Source: Rhodovastum sp963714255 (lineage in GTDB: Bacteria; Pseudomonadota; Alphaproteobacteria; Acetobacterales; Acetobacteraceae). From it: DNA of 64,000 bases. This document shows, piece after piece, positions 17,311 to 26,012 of the stretch. Under the pieces are notes generated by a model. The model did no database searches. It saw only the letters and a program-made list of their open reading frames with translations, and was not told where the DNA came from. The stretch's first letter is position 1. Each line of letters opens with the position of its first letter. A program made the translations under genes and the position numbers. The stretch is from positions 1 through 64,000 of the forward strand of contig CAVQNU010000025.1 of the NCBI GenBank assembly GCA_963714255.1. Reading direction: 5' to 3'.

Positions 17311-17670
17311 TTCCTGCTGCTCGCTCTGCTGTCCGCCTGCTCGGGGCCACCTTGCCCTGGCACGCCGATGCTTACGGCTGATCTTTTTTTCGGCCGCATG
17401 GCGGGCGATGAGGCGGCTTGGCGGGACTTTCTCGCAAGCACGGTCACGCCGCGCTTCCCGTCCGGCTTCACCGTGCTCGACGGCTACGGCCAATGGCGCC
17501 AACGCGCCACCGGGCACATCGTTTCCGAACCCTCAACGGTGGTGGTCATCGTGGCGGAGCGCGGCACCGCAACGTTTGCGGCGCTGGAGGCGATCCGCAC
17601 GGAATACCGGCAACACTTCGCGCAGGACTCCGTCGGACTGACCCTGACGGAGTCCTGCGCGTCGTTTTAA
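17242..17670 (+). CDS. DUF3574-family lipoprotein with a repeat-derived N-terminus
   Basis: The family core begins about residue 44 (LTADLFFGRM) and includes FLASTVTPRFPSGFTVLDGYGQW and a C-terminal Cys-Ala-Ser-Phe. A lipobox-like LLALLSAC precedes it. The frame upstream of that hydrophobic stretch is entirely repeat copy 3, starting at a GTG overlapping the pump stop codon. The native start Met and positive N-region seem to have been replaced, so lipoprotein export may fail unless the repeat-encoded Lys/Arg residues serve instead. The function of the family is unknown. Confidence 0.6.
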   Translation: MKQARPGLCPGPGKGRKAPAPHCFLLLALLSACSGPPCPGTPMLTADLFFGRMAGDEAAWRDFLASTVTPRFPSGFTVLDGYGQWRQRATGHIVSEPSTVVVIVAERGTATFAALEAIRTEYRQHFAQDSVGLTLTESCASF

Positions 17671-17687
17671 CGCGGTCGATCAGCCGA

Positions 17688-17969
17688 TCACTTGTGGTGC
17701 CACCAGTAGTTCGCACCCCAGATAACGACAACAACAATCAGCCCGTAAACGACCAGACGGGCAATCTTGTTCAGATAGATGGCGACGCCCAACCCGACCA
17801 GGGAGGCGCCAACGACCGAGGCTTTCTGCAGCGGCGTGTCAAAGCCACCAAGCCGGTAATAAGCGCCCCATCCCGCCGCCACCATGAAGGCGGCGGCAAA
17901 CAACAACCAAGTCACCGCATGGATGAACGTCAGAAGGAAGTCATTACCGTCGTCAACTTCATCAACCAT
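17688..17969 (-). CDS. Small membrane protein, one-unit form
   Basis: 93 residues behind a GAGG box, with three hydrophobic helices and a polar start. Its middle carries FDTPLQKASVVGASLVGLG. The same xTPLQK-then-hydrophobic unit occurs twice in the gene at 18150-18602, so the two are paralogues of different length. I do not recognise the family; it is probably an inner-membrane protein of unknown role. The upstream DNA also resembles that of the paralogue. Confidence 0.6.
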   Translation of the reverse strand: MVDEVDDGNDFLLTFIHAVTWLLFAAAFMVAAGWGAYYRLGGFDTPLQKASVVGASLVGLGVAIYLNKIARLVVYGLIVVVVIWGANYWWHHK

Positions 17970-18100
17970 TTTATGCCTCGTCCATGACTGCTTAGCGGTG
18001 GCGGCCTGAAGACCGGGCCAGGCCGGTTCACGAAAACTGGCGCCTGGGTCCCGATCCGCCGGGTTTCTTTCGTTAGAAACTAAGCGCCATCCGACAATTC

Positions 18101-18121
18101 CGCAACCTCCGTTTTTCGCGG
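18101..18121. promoter_or_regulatory. Duplicated 21-bp motif upstream of the small membrane protein gene
   Basis: CGCAACCTCCGTTTTT followed by CGCGG. It matches 20 of 21 positions of 18734-18754 upstream of the paralogous gene, at a comparable distance (132 versus 132 bp from each start codon). Conservation at fixed distance suggests a shared promoter element or operator, or simply the edge of the duplicated block. Confidence 0.4.
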
Positions 18122-18149
18122 TGGCCTTCGGTCAAACCGCGTCGCCGGA

Positions 18150-18602
18150 TCAGGTGCTGGTCACGTAGTCGACGACCCGGAACAGCGCGATGAGGCCGAA
18201 CGCCAGCAGGACAACCCCGATAAGGTTGCGCGCGCTGACCGCAAGCCAAAGCGTGAGAAGAACCGAGCCCAGGATCAGGATTTTGTGCATTGGCGTATCA
18301 GCACCGCCAAAATAGAAATAGACGGCATATCCCGGCACAGCGATCAGGACGGCAGCAACGATTGCCCAGCCGAGACCGCCGATCGACGAAATGGAGGTTC
18401 TATTTGCCCAGACGGCAAAGGCAAGCCCGATAAACCCTGCGGCCAGAACAAAGCCCTTCTGCAACGGGGTTTCCACGTCACCCTGTGAATAATAAACTGC
18501 CAGTGCCGGCACCGCGGCGAGGGCGGTCGCAAGCACCGGCCAACGGAAGCTGTTGTACAACAAGCAGAAGAAGCCACGGATAGCCGACACGATCTTTGCC
18601 AT
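18150..18602 (-). CDS. Small membrane protein, two-unit form
   Basis: 150 residues from the ATG giving MAKIVSAIRG, chosen because GAGG lies 6 bp upstream as in its paralogue. Hydrophobic helices alternate with two copies of the unit: VETPLQKGFVLAAG near residue 47 and ADTPMHKILILGS near residue 105. It therefore looks like an internal duplication of the kind of unit seen once in the 93-residue neighbour. No known family is recognised. Confidence 0.6.
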   Translation of the reverse strand: MAKIVSAIRGFFCLLYNSFRWPVLATALAAVPALAVYYSQGDVETPLQKGFVLAAGFIGLAFAVWANRTSISSIGGLGWAIVAAVLIAVPGYAVYFYFGGADTPMHKILILGSVLLTLWLAVSARNLIGVVLLAFGLIALFRVVDYVTST

Positions 18603-18733
18603 CATATACCTCATTCATGACTGTGCAGCGGCGAGCGCCGGAGGAAGCCGCCAAGCCTATTCAATCCAACTGGCACCTGGACAGCATTCCACCGTCTGAC
18701 TATCATTACAAGTTATCCACCTTGCCGGGAACG

Positions 18734-18754
18734 CGCAACCTCCGTTTTTTGCGG
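18734..18754. promoter_or_regulatory. Second copy of the duplicated 21-bp motif
   Basis: CGCAACCTCCGTTTTT followed by TGCGG, one difference from 18101-18121. Other shared words between the two upstream regions are TCATGACTG-like sequence close to the start codon and ACTGGC-CCTGG further up. Confidence 0.4.
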
Positions 18755-18861
18755 GTAACGCAAATCGGCCGAAGCGTACCAGGAACAACACAGCGGCTCG
18801 CCGCGTCCGGCCCGCCGCGTGGACGCCACCCCGCTCTTTGTGCTACAAATGGCTGACAAGC

Positions 18862-18909
18862 AACGAAAACCATAACGATAACCATAACGATAACCAAAAC
18901 GAAAACCTA
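18862..18909 (+). repeat. Eight tandem hexamers before the acyl-CoA ligase start
   Basis: Eight consecutive units of the form AACSAW (AACGAA, AACCAT, AACGAT, AACCAT, AACGAT, AACCAA, AACGAA, AACCTA). The run is AT-rich in a GC-rich genome and ends 12 bp before the ATG, next to the ribosome-binding site. Hexamers keep the frame, so the tract would read as alternating Asn and charged/polar residues if translation began upstream. Confidence 0.7.
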
Positions 18910-18921
18910 GGGGAAACGTCC

Positions 18922-20568
18922 ATGCTGGGTCTGATGCAGAACCGCCCTCTGCTGATTTCCGGACTGATCGACTACGCCGAGCGCTTCCACAGCCAGGTGG
19001 AAATCGTCTCCCGCAGCATCGAGGGGCCGCTCCACCGCACCACCTGGGGCAATGTCGCACTTCGCTCACGCCAGCTTGCCAATGCACTGCACCGCCTTGG
19101 CGTGGGTCCGGGCGACCGGGTGGCAACGCTGGCGTGGAATACCTGGCGCCACTTGGAACTCTACTATGGTATTTCTGGCATGGGCGCGGTGCTCCATACC
19201 GTCAACCCGCGGCTTTTCTCCGATCAGATTCAGTATATTCTCGACGATGCCGAAGACAAACTGGTGTTTTTCGACACCGGCTTCGCCCCCCTGCTTGCCC
19301 GGCTCGCCCCGCTGCTGCCACGGGTACGCGCCTATGTCGCCCTGTGCGCGCGCAACGCCCTGCCAGCATCCGACATTCCCAACCTGCTGAGCTACGAAGA
19401 GCTACTGGCCGGCGAACGCGACGATTTCGCCTGGCCAGGCTTCGATGAAAACACCGCTTCTTCCCTCTGCTACACCTCCGGCACCACCGGCCATCCGAAG
19501 GGTGTTCTGTACAGCCACCGCTCGCAGGTCCTGCACAGTTTCTGCGCCCAGGCCGCCGACGCCGTCGGCGCCTCGGTGCGCGACAGCATTCTGCTGGTCG
19601 TGCCGATGTTCCATGCCAATGCCTGGGGCCTGCCGTTCGCCGCCGCCGGGGTCGGTGCCAAGCTGGTGCTGCCCGGCATGAAAATGGACGGCGAGAACCT
19701 GCTGGCGCTCATGCTGGACGAGGGCGCCACGTTCGCCGCCGGCATTCCCACCGTCTGGCTCAATTTCGTCGCCTGGCTGGAGCAGAACCCTGGCCGGCTC
19801 GACCGCGCGAAGCTGCGGCTCACCCGCATCATGTCCGGCGGCAGCGCCCCGCCGCCGGCGTTGATCGAAAACCTGCACCGCCTGCTCGGCGCGACCATGG
19901 TGCAGGCCTGGGGCATGACCGAAACGAGCCCGATCGCCACCGCCGGCACGCTGCTGGCCGAGCACGAGGGGCTGGACCTGGCCGGACGGACCGACATCCA
20001 GCGCCGCCAGGGCCGCGCCATTTTCGGCTGCGAGCTGCGCATCGTCGACGATGCCGGCACCGAGCTGCCGCGCGACGGCACATCGGTGGGCGAAATCCAA
20101 GTACGCGGTCCCTGGGTGATCGCCGGATATTTCAAAGGCGCCGGCGGGCGGGTGCTGGACGATGACGGCTGGTTCCGCACCGGCGACGTCGCCAGCCTCG
20201 ATGCCCGCGGCTGGGTGCAGATCACCGACCGGGCCAAGGACATCATCAAGTCCGGCGGCGAATGGATCAGCTCCATCGCGATCGAGAATCTCGCTGTCGG
20301 CCACCCTTGCGTGCACGAGGCGGCGGTGATCGCGGCGGCGCATCCAACCTGGCAGGAACGGCCCCTGTTGCTGGTGCAACTGAAGGAAGACGCCGAGGCG
20401 ACGAAGCAGGAGATCCTGGATTTCCTGGCGCCGCGCATGGCCAAATGGTGGCTACCCGACGACGTGGTCTTCGTTGCGTCGCTGCCGCACACGGCAACCG
20501 GCAAGCTGCTCAAGACGAAACTGCGGCAGGAATATGGGGACTGGCTTGTGCGACATACGACTGCCTAA
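18922..20568 (+). CDS. AMP-forming acyl-CoA synthetase (fatty-acid CoA ligase)
   Basis: 548 residues from the ATG behind AGGGGAAACG. ANL-superfamily motifs are the P-loop YTSGTTGHPKGV (about residue 190), the WGMTETSP adenylate-binding block, the GWFRTGDVASLD hinge and the C-terminal catalytic Lys in TGKLLKTKLR. It activates a carboxylic acid, probably a medium- or long-chain fatty acid as in AlkK-type enzymes, to its CoA thioester. It appears to be monocistronic, preceded by the hexamer tract. Confidence 0.88.
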   Translation: MLGLMQNRPLLISGLIDYAERFHSQVEIVSRSIEGPLHRTTWGNVALRSRQLANALHRLGVGPGDRVATLAWNTWRHLELYYGISGMGAVLHTVNPRLFSDQIQYILDDAEDKLVFFDTGFAPLLARLAPLLPRVRAYVALCARNALPASDIPNLLSYEELLAGERDDFAWPGFDENTASSLCYTSGTTGHPKGVLYSHRSQVLHSFCAQAADAVGASVRDSILLVVPMFHANAWGLPFAAAGVGAKLVLPGMKMDGENLLALMLDEGATFAAGIPTVWLNFVAWLEQNPGRLDRAKLRLTRIMSGGSAPPPALIENLHRLLGATMVQAWGMTETSPIATAGTLLAEHEGLDLAGRTDIQRRQGRAIFGCELRIVDDAGTELPRDGTSVGEIQVRGPWVIAGYFKGAGGRVLDDDGWFRTGDVASLDARGWVQITDRAKDIIKSGGEWISSIAIENLAVGHPCVHEAAVIAAAHPTWQERPLLLVQLKEDAEATKQEILDFLAPRMAKWWLPDDVVFVASLPHTATGKLLKTKLRQEYGDWLVRHTTA

Positions 20569-20668
20569 TGACGCACGAAGCTGCGCTGCGCGCTGGAGCG
20601 GGTCCGGGGCAGAACGCTGGCCTTATCTTCACTGGACCCCGGCCCCCGGGCTTCCTACCTTTCCACCC

Positions 20669-21943
20669 ATGACGACGCCCCGCGCCACCAACGACCGACG
20701 CCCGCCGCGGGCGATCGTACTTACCTCCCACCCCCGACCCGGCCAGGCCCAGCAACCGCTGCCCATCGTCTGGGGCGCCGCCGACCCGGCCATCCGCGGC
20801 CCCGTGGTGGGCACGCTCGCCGACCCGGCCGCACGCAATGCCATCGGCACCCATTCCGGCGCCTATTCGCTCTATCGCGCCTTGGCGGTGGCCGCCGGGC
20901 AGCTCGACCGCGGCCACCGGCCGGACCTGACCAACACCGCGCCGGCCGCGCGCATCGGTCCCTTCCCGCAATGGGCCGATCCCGAGCTGATCGTCTCGCT
21001 CGACCCCTGGGGCCATATGGTGGGCGAGGCGTTTCCCGAGCGCATCGCCGAGGGCTGGGACATCCGCCCCACCATTGCGGTGACGCGCGCGCGCATCAAC
21101 ATGCCCGAAATCATGCAGGCCATTCGCGACGGGCGGCTGATCCCGGACGGCGAGGTGCTGACGGCGTCCGGCAACGCACGCGTCACCAAAGTGGCGATCG
21201 AGCCGGTGTGGTATCTGCCCGGCGTGGCGAAACGCTTCGGCATCAGCACCACCGAACTGCGCCGCGGCCTGTTCGAGCAGACCGGGGGGATGTTCCCCGA
21301 ACTGGTCACCCGCCCCGACCAGTCGGTGCTGCTGCCGCCCATCGGCGGCATGAGCGTGTATCTGTTCGGCGACCCGGGCCTGCTCGGCCGGCCCGAAACC
21401 CGCATCGCCTGCCGGGTGCATGACGAGTGCAATGGCTCGGACGTATTCGGCTCGGACATCTGCACCTGCCGCCCGTATCTGGCGCATGGCGTGGAGGTGT
21501 GCATCGAGACCGCCCAGCAGGGCGGCACCGGGGTGATCGTGTATAACCGCAAGGAAGGCCGCGCCCTTGGCGAAGTCACAAAATTCCTGGTCTACAACGC
21601 GCGCAAACGCCAGGAGGGCGGCGACCGGGCGGATTCCTATTTCCTCCGCACCGAATGCGTCGCCGGCGTGTCGGACATGCGCTTTCAGGAACTGATGCCG
21701 GACGTGCTGCACTGGCTCGGCATCGCCCGCATCGACCGGCTGGTGAGCATGAGCAACATGAAGTTCCAGCCCATCGTGGCCTCCGGCATCGAGGTGGTCG
21801 AGCGCGTGCCGATCCCGGACGGGCTGATCCCGGCCGATGCCAGCGTGGAGATGGATGCCAAGAAAGCGGCCGGCTATTTCGCCCACAACGTCCCCGCCGC
21901 CGACGAACTGGCGCAGCCGAAGGGCCGCGGGCTGGACGAATGA
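20669..21943 (+). CDS. GTP cyclohydrolase II-like protein (URC1 type)
   Basis: 424 residues. The C-terminal half carries the RibA zinc site as RVHDECNGSDVFGSDICTC (three cysteines) and the downstream YNRKEGRALGEVTKF block. The N-terminal part of about 200 residues is unlike the DHBP synthase of RibBA. This layout fits the URC1 family, which belongs to a non-classical uracil degradation route first described in yeast and shared by some bacteria. The next gene, overlapping by 4 bp, encodes uracil phosphoribosyltransferase, the URC6-equivalent step, which supports that reading over riboflavin synthesis. A URC4-type gene is not in the window. Confidence 0.75.
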   Translation: MTTPRATNDRRPPRAIVLTSHPRPGQAQQPLPIVWGAADPAIRGPVVGTLADPAARNAIGTHSGAYSLYRALAVAAGQLDRGHRPDLTNTAPAARIGPFPQWADPELIVSLDPWGHMVGEAFPERIAEGWDIRPTIAVTRARINMPEIMQAIRDGRLIPDGEVLTASGNARVTKVAIEPVWYLPGVAKRFGISTTELRRGLFEQTGGMFPELVTRPDQSVLLPPIGGMSVYLFGDPGLLGRPETRIACRVHDECNGSDVFGSDICTCRPYLAHGVEVCIETAQQGGTGVIVYNRKEGRALGEVTKFLVYNARKRQEGGDRADSYFLRTECVAGVSDMRFQELMPDVLHWLGIARIDRLVSMSNMKFQPIVASGIEVVERVPIPDGLIPADASVEMDAKKAAGYFAHNVPAADELAQPKGRGLDE

Positions 21944-22581
21944 CCGCCCGCTTCCCGACCGTTTCGGTCATCGACCACCCGCTGGTGCAGCACAAGCTGA
22001 CGCTGCTCCGCCGCAAGGACACCTCGACCGCGGGCTTCCGCCGGGTGGCGCGGGAAATCAGCCTGCTGATGTGCTACGAGGTCACCCGCGACCTGCCGCT
22101 GCACATGATCGAGGTGGAAACGCCGCTGGAGCGCATGCAGGCGCCGCAACTGGCCGGCAAGAAACTGTGCTTCGTGCCCATCCTGCGCGCCGGCAACGGC
22201 ATCCTGGACGGCATGCTGGATGCCGTTCCGGGCGCGCGGGTGGGACATATCGGCCTGTACCGCGACCCGCACACGCTGGTGCCGGTGGAATATTACCTCA
22301 AGCTGCCCGACGATATTAACGAGCGCCTGGTGATCGTGGTGGACCCGATGCTGGCCACCGGACACTCGGTGTCGGCTGGGGTTGCACGGCTGAAGGACGC
22401 CGGGGCGTCGCAGATCCGAGTGGTGTGCCTGATCGCCGCCCCCGAGGGCCTGGCCACCTTCACCACCGAGCACCCGGATGTGCATGTGTTCACCGCTGCG
22501 ATCGACCGCTGCCTGGATGAGCACAGCTATATCCGCCCGGGGCTGGGCGATGCCGGGGATCGGCTGTACGGTACCAAGTAG
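21940..22581 (+). CDS. upp: Uracil phosphoribosyltransferase
   Basis: 213 residues, typical length. The PRPP-binding motif is VVDPMLATGHSVSAG (about residues 130-144), and the uracil-binding end is SYIRPGLGDAGDR. It converts uracil and PRPP to UMP. Its start overlaps the stop of the URC1-like gene (ATGA), so the two are probably translated together; the enzyme may feed uracil into URC-type catabolism as well as salvage. Confidence 0.93.
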   Translation: MTARFPTVSVIDHPLVQHKLTLLRRKDTSTAGFRRVAREISLLMCYEVTRDLPLHMIEVETPLERMQAPQLAGKKLCFVPILRAGNGILDGMLDAVPGARVGHIGLYRDPHTLVPVEYYLKLPDDINERLVIVVDPMLATGHSVSAGVARLKDAGASQIRVVCLIAAPEGLATFTTEHPDVHVFTAAIDRCLDEHSYIRPGLGDAGDRLYGTK

Positions 22582-22592
22582 CCGCGCCGCTC

Positions 22593-22641
22593 GGGGGAAG
22601 GAAGCAAGGCCAGGGCTCTGCCCTGTCTTCCTTCCTTCCCC
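22593..22641. repeat. Palindromic repeat, copy 4 (short form)
   Basis: GGGGGAAGGAAG, CAAGGCCAGGGC-TCT-GCCCTG, CTTCCTTCCCCC: two outer modules joined directly with no second stem. It lies between convergent genes (upp and DUF2336), where it could terminate both. Confidence 0.75.
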
Positions 22642-22660
22642 CAATGAGCCCGGTGAGGCC

Positions 22661-23798
22661 TCAGACCGGCTCGGAAACCGCCGGGCGCCCCGATCCCACG
22701 GCGAGAACCGCAATGAGCTTATCGAGCAGATAATCGAGGTCTTCTTCGCTGAACCGTTCGAACTGGGTCAGGATGCGGGTTATGACGCGCGCCCGGTAGC
22801 GCTCGATATCGTGCTCGCCGCCGTCGAGCTTCACCCCTTCCACCACATCCACCGCCACCCGAATGGCGGGAAGCAGCCGCGACGGCAGGCGCGGATTTCT
22901 CGAACAAGGAGCGCAGCCCGTTCGGACCGGCGTCATGGATCAGCCGGCGTGCGTTGGCGACCGGCACATCGGCCAGCGCCGCCATCGCCGCCTCGAAAAA
23001 CTCCATGTCGCCCAGGCAGAGCGCGCGCAGCACCAGGAACGGCGTCAGCCGGCCGCCGCGGTGCATTTCCGCGATCAGCCGCTCCAGTTCCTCCTCCCGG
23101 CTGCCATGGCTGAGCGTGATGGTTGTGACGTCGCGGGTTTGCAGCACGATATCGGTGGCGACATCCGGTGGCAGGTCGTGGTGGCTGAGCAGGTAATTCT
23201 TCACCTGATCGGACACCAGCGTCACCAGGCGTTCGGCAATTGTGATCGGCAGTGTCTCGCGTCTTGCCATGCTCTCCTTGACGGTATCGTCGTCGGAGAA
23301 CCGGTCGATCGCCATGCTGAACCCGTTCTCGCTGATCTGCGCTGTCGCGTTCCGCATCAGGGTGGTGACTGCGGCGGCGTGGGCATCGGCAATCAGCACA
23401 TCGGACACATCCTCCGAAAGGCCGCGCCGTCCCGCAATCGTCACCTGCTTGACCGAGGACCCGCCCCGGACGAGGGCGACGAGGTCCGCCGCGGTAAGCA
23501 GCGTCGAATCGGCGAGAATGGGCAGTGCGACGTTTTCGATATCATTGGCCAGACGCACGGCAACATCATGGGGCAACCGGTCGGAGGTGCGCAGGCTTTG
23601 CGATATTGTTTGCCGCACCGTCGCTTCGATATCATTGGCCAGGATGCGAATGATCTCCTGCGCCAGCCGGATTTCGGCCTCGGTCAGCGCTGGATTCTCA
23701 ATATCCTGCGCCAGCTTGCCGGCCACCGCGGCACGCGCCTGCGCCGAAGGCTCGGCCAGCAGCCGCGTCACGTCGGATTGGGAGAGGGACGACACCAT
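22661..23798 (-). pseudogene. DUF2336 protein gene with one frameshift
   Basis: The main frame covers about 300 residues, with paired-helix repeats such as LAQDIENPALTEAEIRLAQ and LANDIENVALPILADS, ending at LRSLFEKS. A second frame carries the rest (LPSRLLPAIRVAVDVVEG to the end, about 75 residues). One base is extra near 22890. The rejoined protein of about 379 residues matches the usual length of DUF2336, an alphaproteobacterial family of uncertain role. The clean continuation across a one-base shift means either a recent mutation or an assembly error. Confidence 0.75.
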
Positions 23799-23882
23799 AC
23801 CTCCACGAGCTTTGCGGGCACGCGCGCATGCCGATCGGCGGAGTATGGCCGGCAAGCGTTGCTGTCCTGTTAACCAGGCGGG

Positions 23883-23955
23883 CGGGGCGAGCGGAGGAAA
23901 GCAAGGAAGGCCAGGGCAGAGCCCTGGCCTTCCTTGCTTTCCTCCGCTCGCCCCG
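23883..23955. repeat. Palindromic repeat, copy 5: perfect 35-bp arms
   Basis: CGGGGCGAGCGGAGGAAAGC... with an AGA loop and a fully matching second arm (35 paired bases, no mismatch). It lies between divergently transcribed genes, in the 5' region of both, so unlike most copies it cannot simply be a downstream terminator. Confidence 0.85.
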
Positions 23956-23995
23956 GCGCGCTAGGCTGCACCCCTCCCCCGCGAAAGCCGCCGCC

Positions 23996-25237
23996 ATGCC
24001 CGACCCCGCCGCCACACACCGGCGAATGATCATCTTCATCAACGCCGCGCATGGGCTGACCCATTACTCGCTGCTGATTCTGCCCACGGCCGTGCTCAGC
24101 ATGGTCACCGCCGGCGGCGGTTTCGGCACCGATTACGGCCCAATTCTGCAGCTCGCTACCGGCGGTTTCGTCCTCTACGGGTTGTTCTCCCTGCCGCAAG
24201 GCTGGCTTGCCGCGCGAATCGGCCGGCATGCGCTGATGGCGGTTTTCTTCCTCGGCACCGGCGCCTGCCTGGCGCTGGCCGGGTTTGCGCGCACGCCGCT
24301 GGCCCTTGGCGCCGCGCTGGCCGGCGCCGGGCTGTTCGCCGCCATCTATCACCCGGTCGGCACCGCCATGCTGGTCGATGTCGCCGGCGACCGGCCCGGC
24401 AAGGCGCTCGGGCTGAACGGGGTGTTCGGCAATATCGGCGTGGCCAGCGCCCCGGTGGTCACCGCGTTGCTCGCCAGCCAGTTCGGCTGGCGCTGGGCGT
24501 TCGTGATGCCGGGCCTCGCCTGCGCCGCCCTGGGGCTGGCCTGGCTGCGCATGCAATCCACCGACCACCGCCGCCGCATGGGCGGAAGGCCCTTCCCCGT
24601 CATCCCGCGCCATCTGGTGCGGCGTGCCGTGGTGGTGCTGCTGCTGATCGCCGCCGTCTCCGGCCTGGTGTTCAACGCGTTTTCCCTGCTCATCCCCAAG
24701 CTGATGCAGGAGCGGCTGGCGGGCGACCCTTCGCTGGTCTGGCTTGCCGGCATCGCCGCCACCGCCGCCACTCTGTGCGGCGCGCTCACCCAGGCGACGG
24801 TGGGGCGGATGATCGACCGCCTGACGTTGAAACAGGTGTTCCTGCCGCTCGCCCTGGTGCTGGCGCCGGCGCTGCTGGGTCTGGCCTTCGTGCGCGGCTG
24901 GGCGCTGGTGCCGGTGGCCGGGCTGGTGGCCGCCGCGGTGTTCGGCCAGGTGACGGTGAACGAGACCATGACCGCCCGCTACATCGCGCCCGACCTGCGA
25001 ACCCGCATGTATTCGGTTCGCTTCTTCATCGGATTCCTCGGCAGCGCAGTGGCCGCCCCGATGGTCAGCGTGCTGCACGAGCGCACCGGCAGCCTCGAAT
25101 CGGCCATCCTCGTCCTGGCCGGCTTCGCCCTGGTCATTCTGCTGTGCGCGCTGTTCTTTCCCGACCGGCCGGAGGAACTGAACCCCGAGCTATGGGCACT
25201 GGCCGTGCGCCAGCCGGCCCCGGCGGCGGCGGAATAG
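23996..25237 (+). CDS. Major facilitator superfamily transporter
   Basis: 413 residues with about twelve hydrophobic helices and short loops. The HGLTHYSLLILP motif in TM1 and YHPVGTAMLVD in TM4 resemble the fosmidomycin-resistance/FSR-like group. Start ATG after GAAAGCCGCC. The substrate cannot be told from sequence. The region before it contains the perfect palindrome at 23883-23955. Confidence 0.82.
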   Translation: MPDPAATHRRMIIFINAAHGLTHYSLLILPTAVLSMVTAGGGFGTDYGPILQLATGGFVLYGLFSLPQGWLAARIGRHALMAVFFLGTGACLALAGFARTPLALGAALAGAGLFAAIYHPVGTAMLVDVAGDRPGKALGLNGVFGNIGVASAPVVTALLASQFGWRWAFVMPGLACAALGLAWLRMQSTDHRRRMGGRPFPVIPRHLVRRAVVVLLLIAAVSGLVFNAFSLLIPKLMQERLAGDPSLVWLAGIAATAATLCGALTQATVGRMIDRLTLKQVFLPLALVLAPALLGLAFVRGWALVPVAGLVAAAVFGQVTVNETMTARYIAPDLRTRMYSVRFFIGFLGSAVAAPMVSVLHERTGSLESAILVLAGFALVILLCALFFPDRPEELNPELWALAVRQPAPAAAE

Positions 25238-25292
25238 GGCGCATGCGCCGGAAGGCTTTGATTTTCATCCCATGGCGCGCCACATCGGTGCG

Positions 25293-25919
25293 ATGAAACG
25301 CCGCACCCTTGCCCTTTTGCCGTTCCTGGCACCGCTGTTGGCCGTCGCCGGACCGGCGCGCGCCGACGGCTTCTCCGCCGCCGACCGCGCCGACCTGACG
25401 CGCATCGAGGCCTATCTCAACGGAGTCCACACGTTGAAGGCGCGCTTCCTGCAGGTCTCGCCCGACGGCGGCACCGCTGAGGGCGTGGCCTGGCTGGACC
25501 GGCCCGGCCGGATGCGCTTCCAATACGATCCGCCGAGTCCGCTGCTGCTGGTGGCCGGGCACGGGCTGTTCATCTTCCACGACAGCCAACTCAACCAGAC
25601 CACCAACCTGCCGCTCAATTCCACCCCGCTCGGCCTGCTGCTGCGCGACAATCTGCGCCTCGCCGGTGACGTCACAGTGACCGGCATCGAGCGCCAGCCC
25701 GGCCAGATCCAGGTCAGCATGGTGCGCACGCCCTCGCCGCAGGACGGCAGCCTCACGCTGGTGTTCGCCGACAATCCGCTGGCGCTGCGGCAATGGACGG
25801 TGGTGGACGCGCAACGCCAGGAAACCCGGGTGACGCTGTTCGACATCCAGCTCGGCGGCAGCTTCGATCAGGGGCTGTTCGTCTACGTTCCGGGAGTAAC
25901 CAAAGGCAGCGGCCAGTAG
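25293..25919 (+). CDS. lolA: Outer-membrane lipoprotein carrier LolA family
   Basis: 208 residues from MKRRTLALL, with a signal peptide of about 25 residues ending ARA. The mature protein shows KARFLQVSPDGGTAEGVAWLDRPGRMRFQYDPP, the pattern typical of LolA, and GLFIFHDSQLNQTT. It should carry lipoproteins through the periplasm from LolCDE to the outer membrane. It stands alone, 55 bp after the MFS gene. Confidence 0.85.
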   Translation: MKRRTLALLPFLAPLLAVAGPARADGFSAADRADLTRIEAYLNGVHTLKARFLQVSPDGGTAEGVAWLDRPGRMRFQYDPPSPLLLVAGHGLFIFHDSQLNQTTNLPLNSTPLGLLLRDNLRLAGDVTVTGIERQPGQIQVSMVRTPSPQDGSLTLVFADNPLALRQWTVVDAQRQETRVTLFDIQLGGSFDQGLFVYVPGVTKGSGQ

Positions 25920-26012
25920 AACGTGGCACGGCGGCCACACCGCCGCCCGCGCAGGAAGATCACCAGGCGAATCTGCATCAATGACTTCATTTTGTCGCCA
26001 CGTTGCCGGATG

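Noticed and set aside
18862..18909. Possible start of a CRISPR-like or phage repeat array
   Set aside because: The units are contiguous 6-mers with no spacers, so this is a simple tandem repeat.
25923..26012. A 30-residue N-terminal extension of the PuuD-like protein
   Set aside because: Arg-rich, without a start signal; the family begins at KPLIGISCC.
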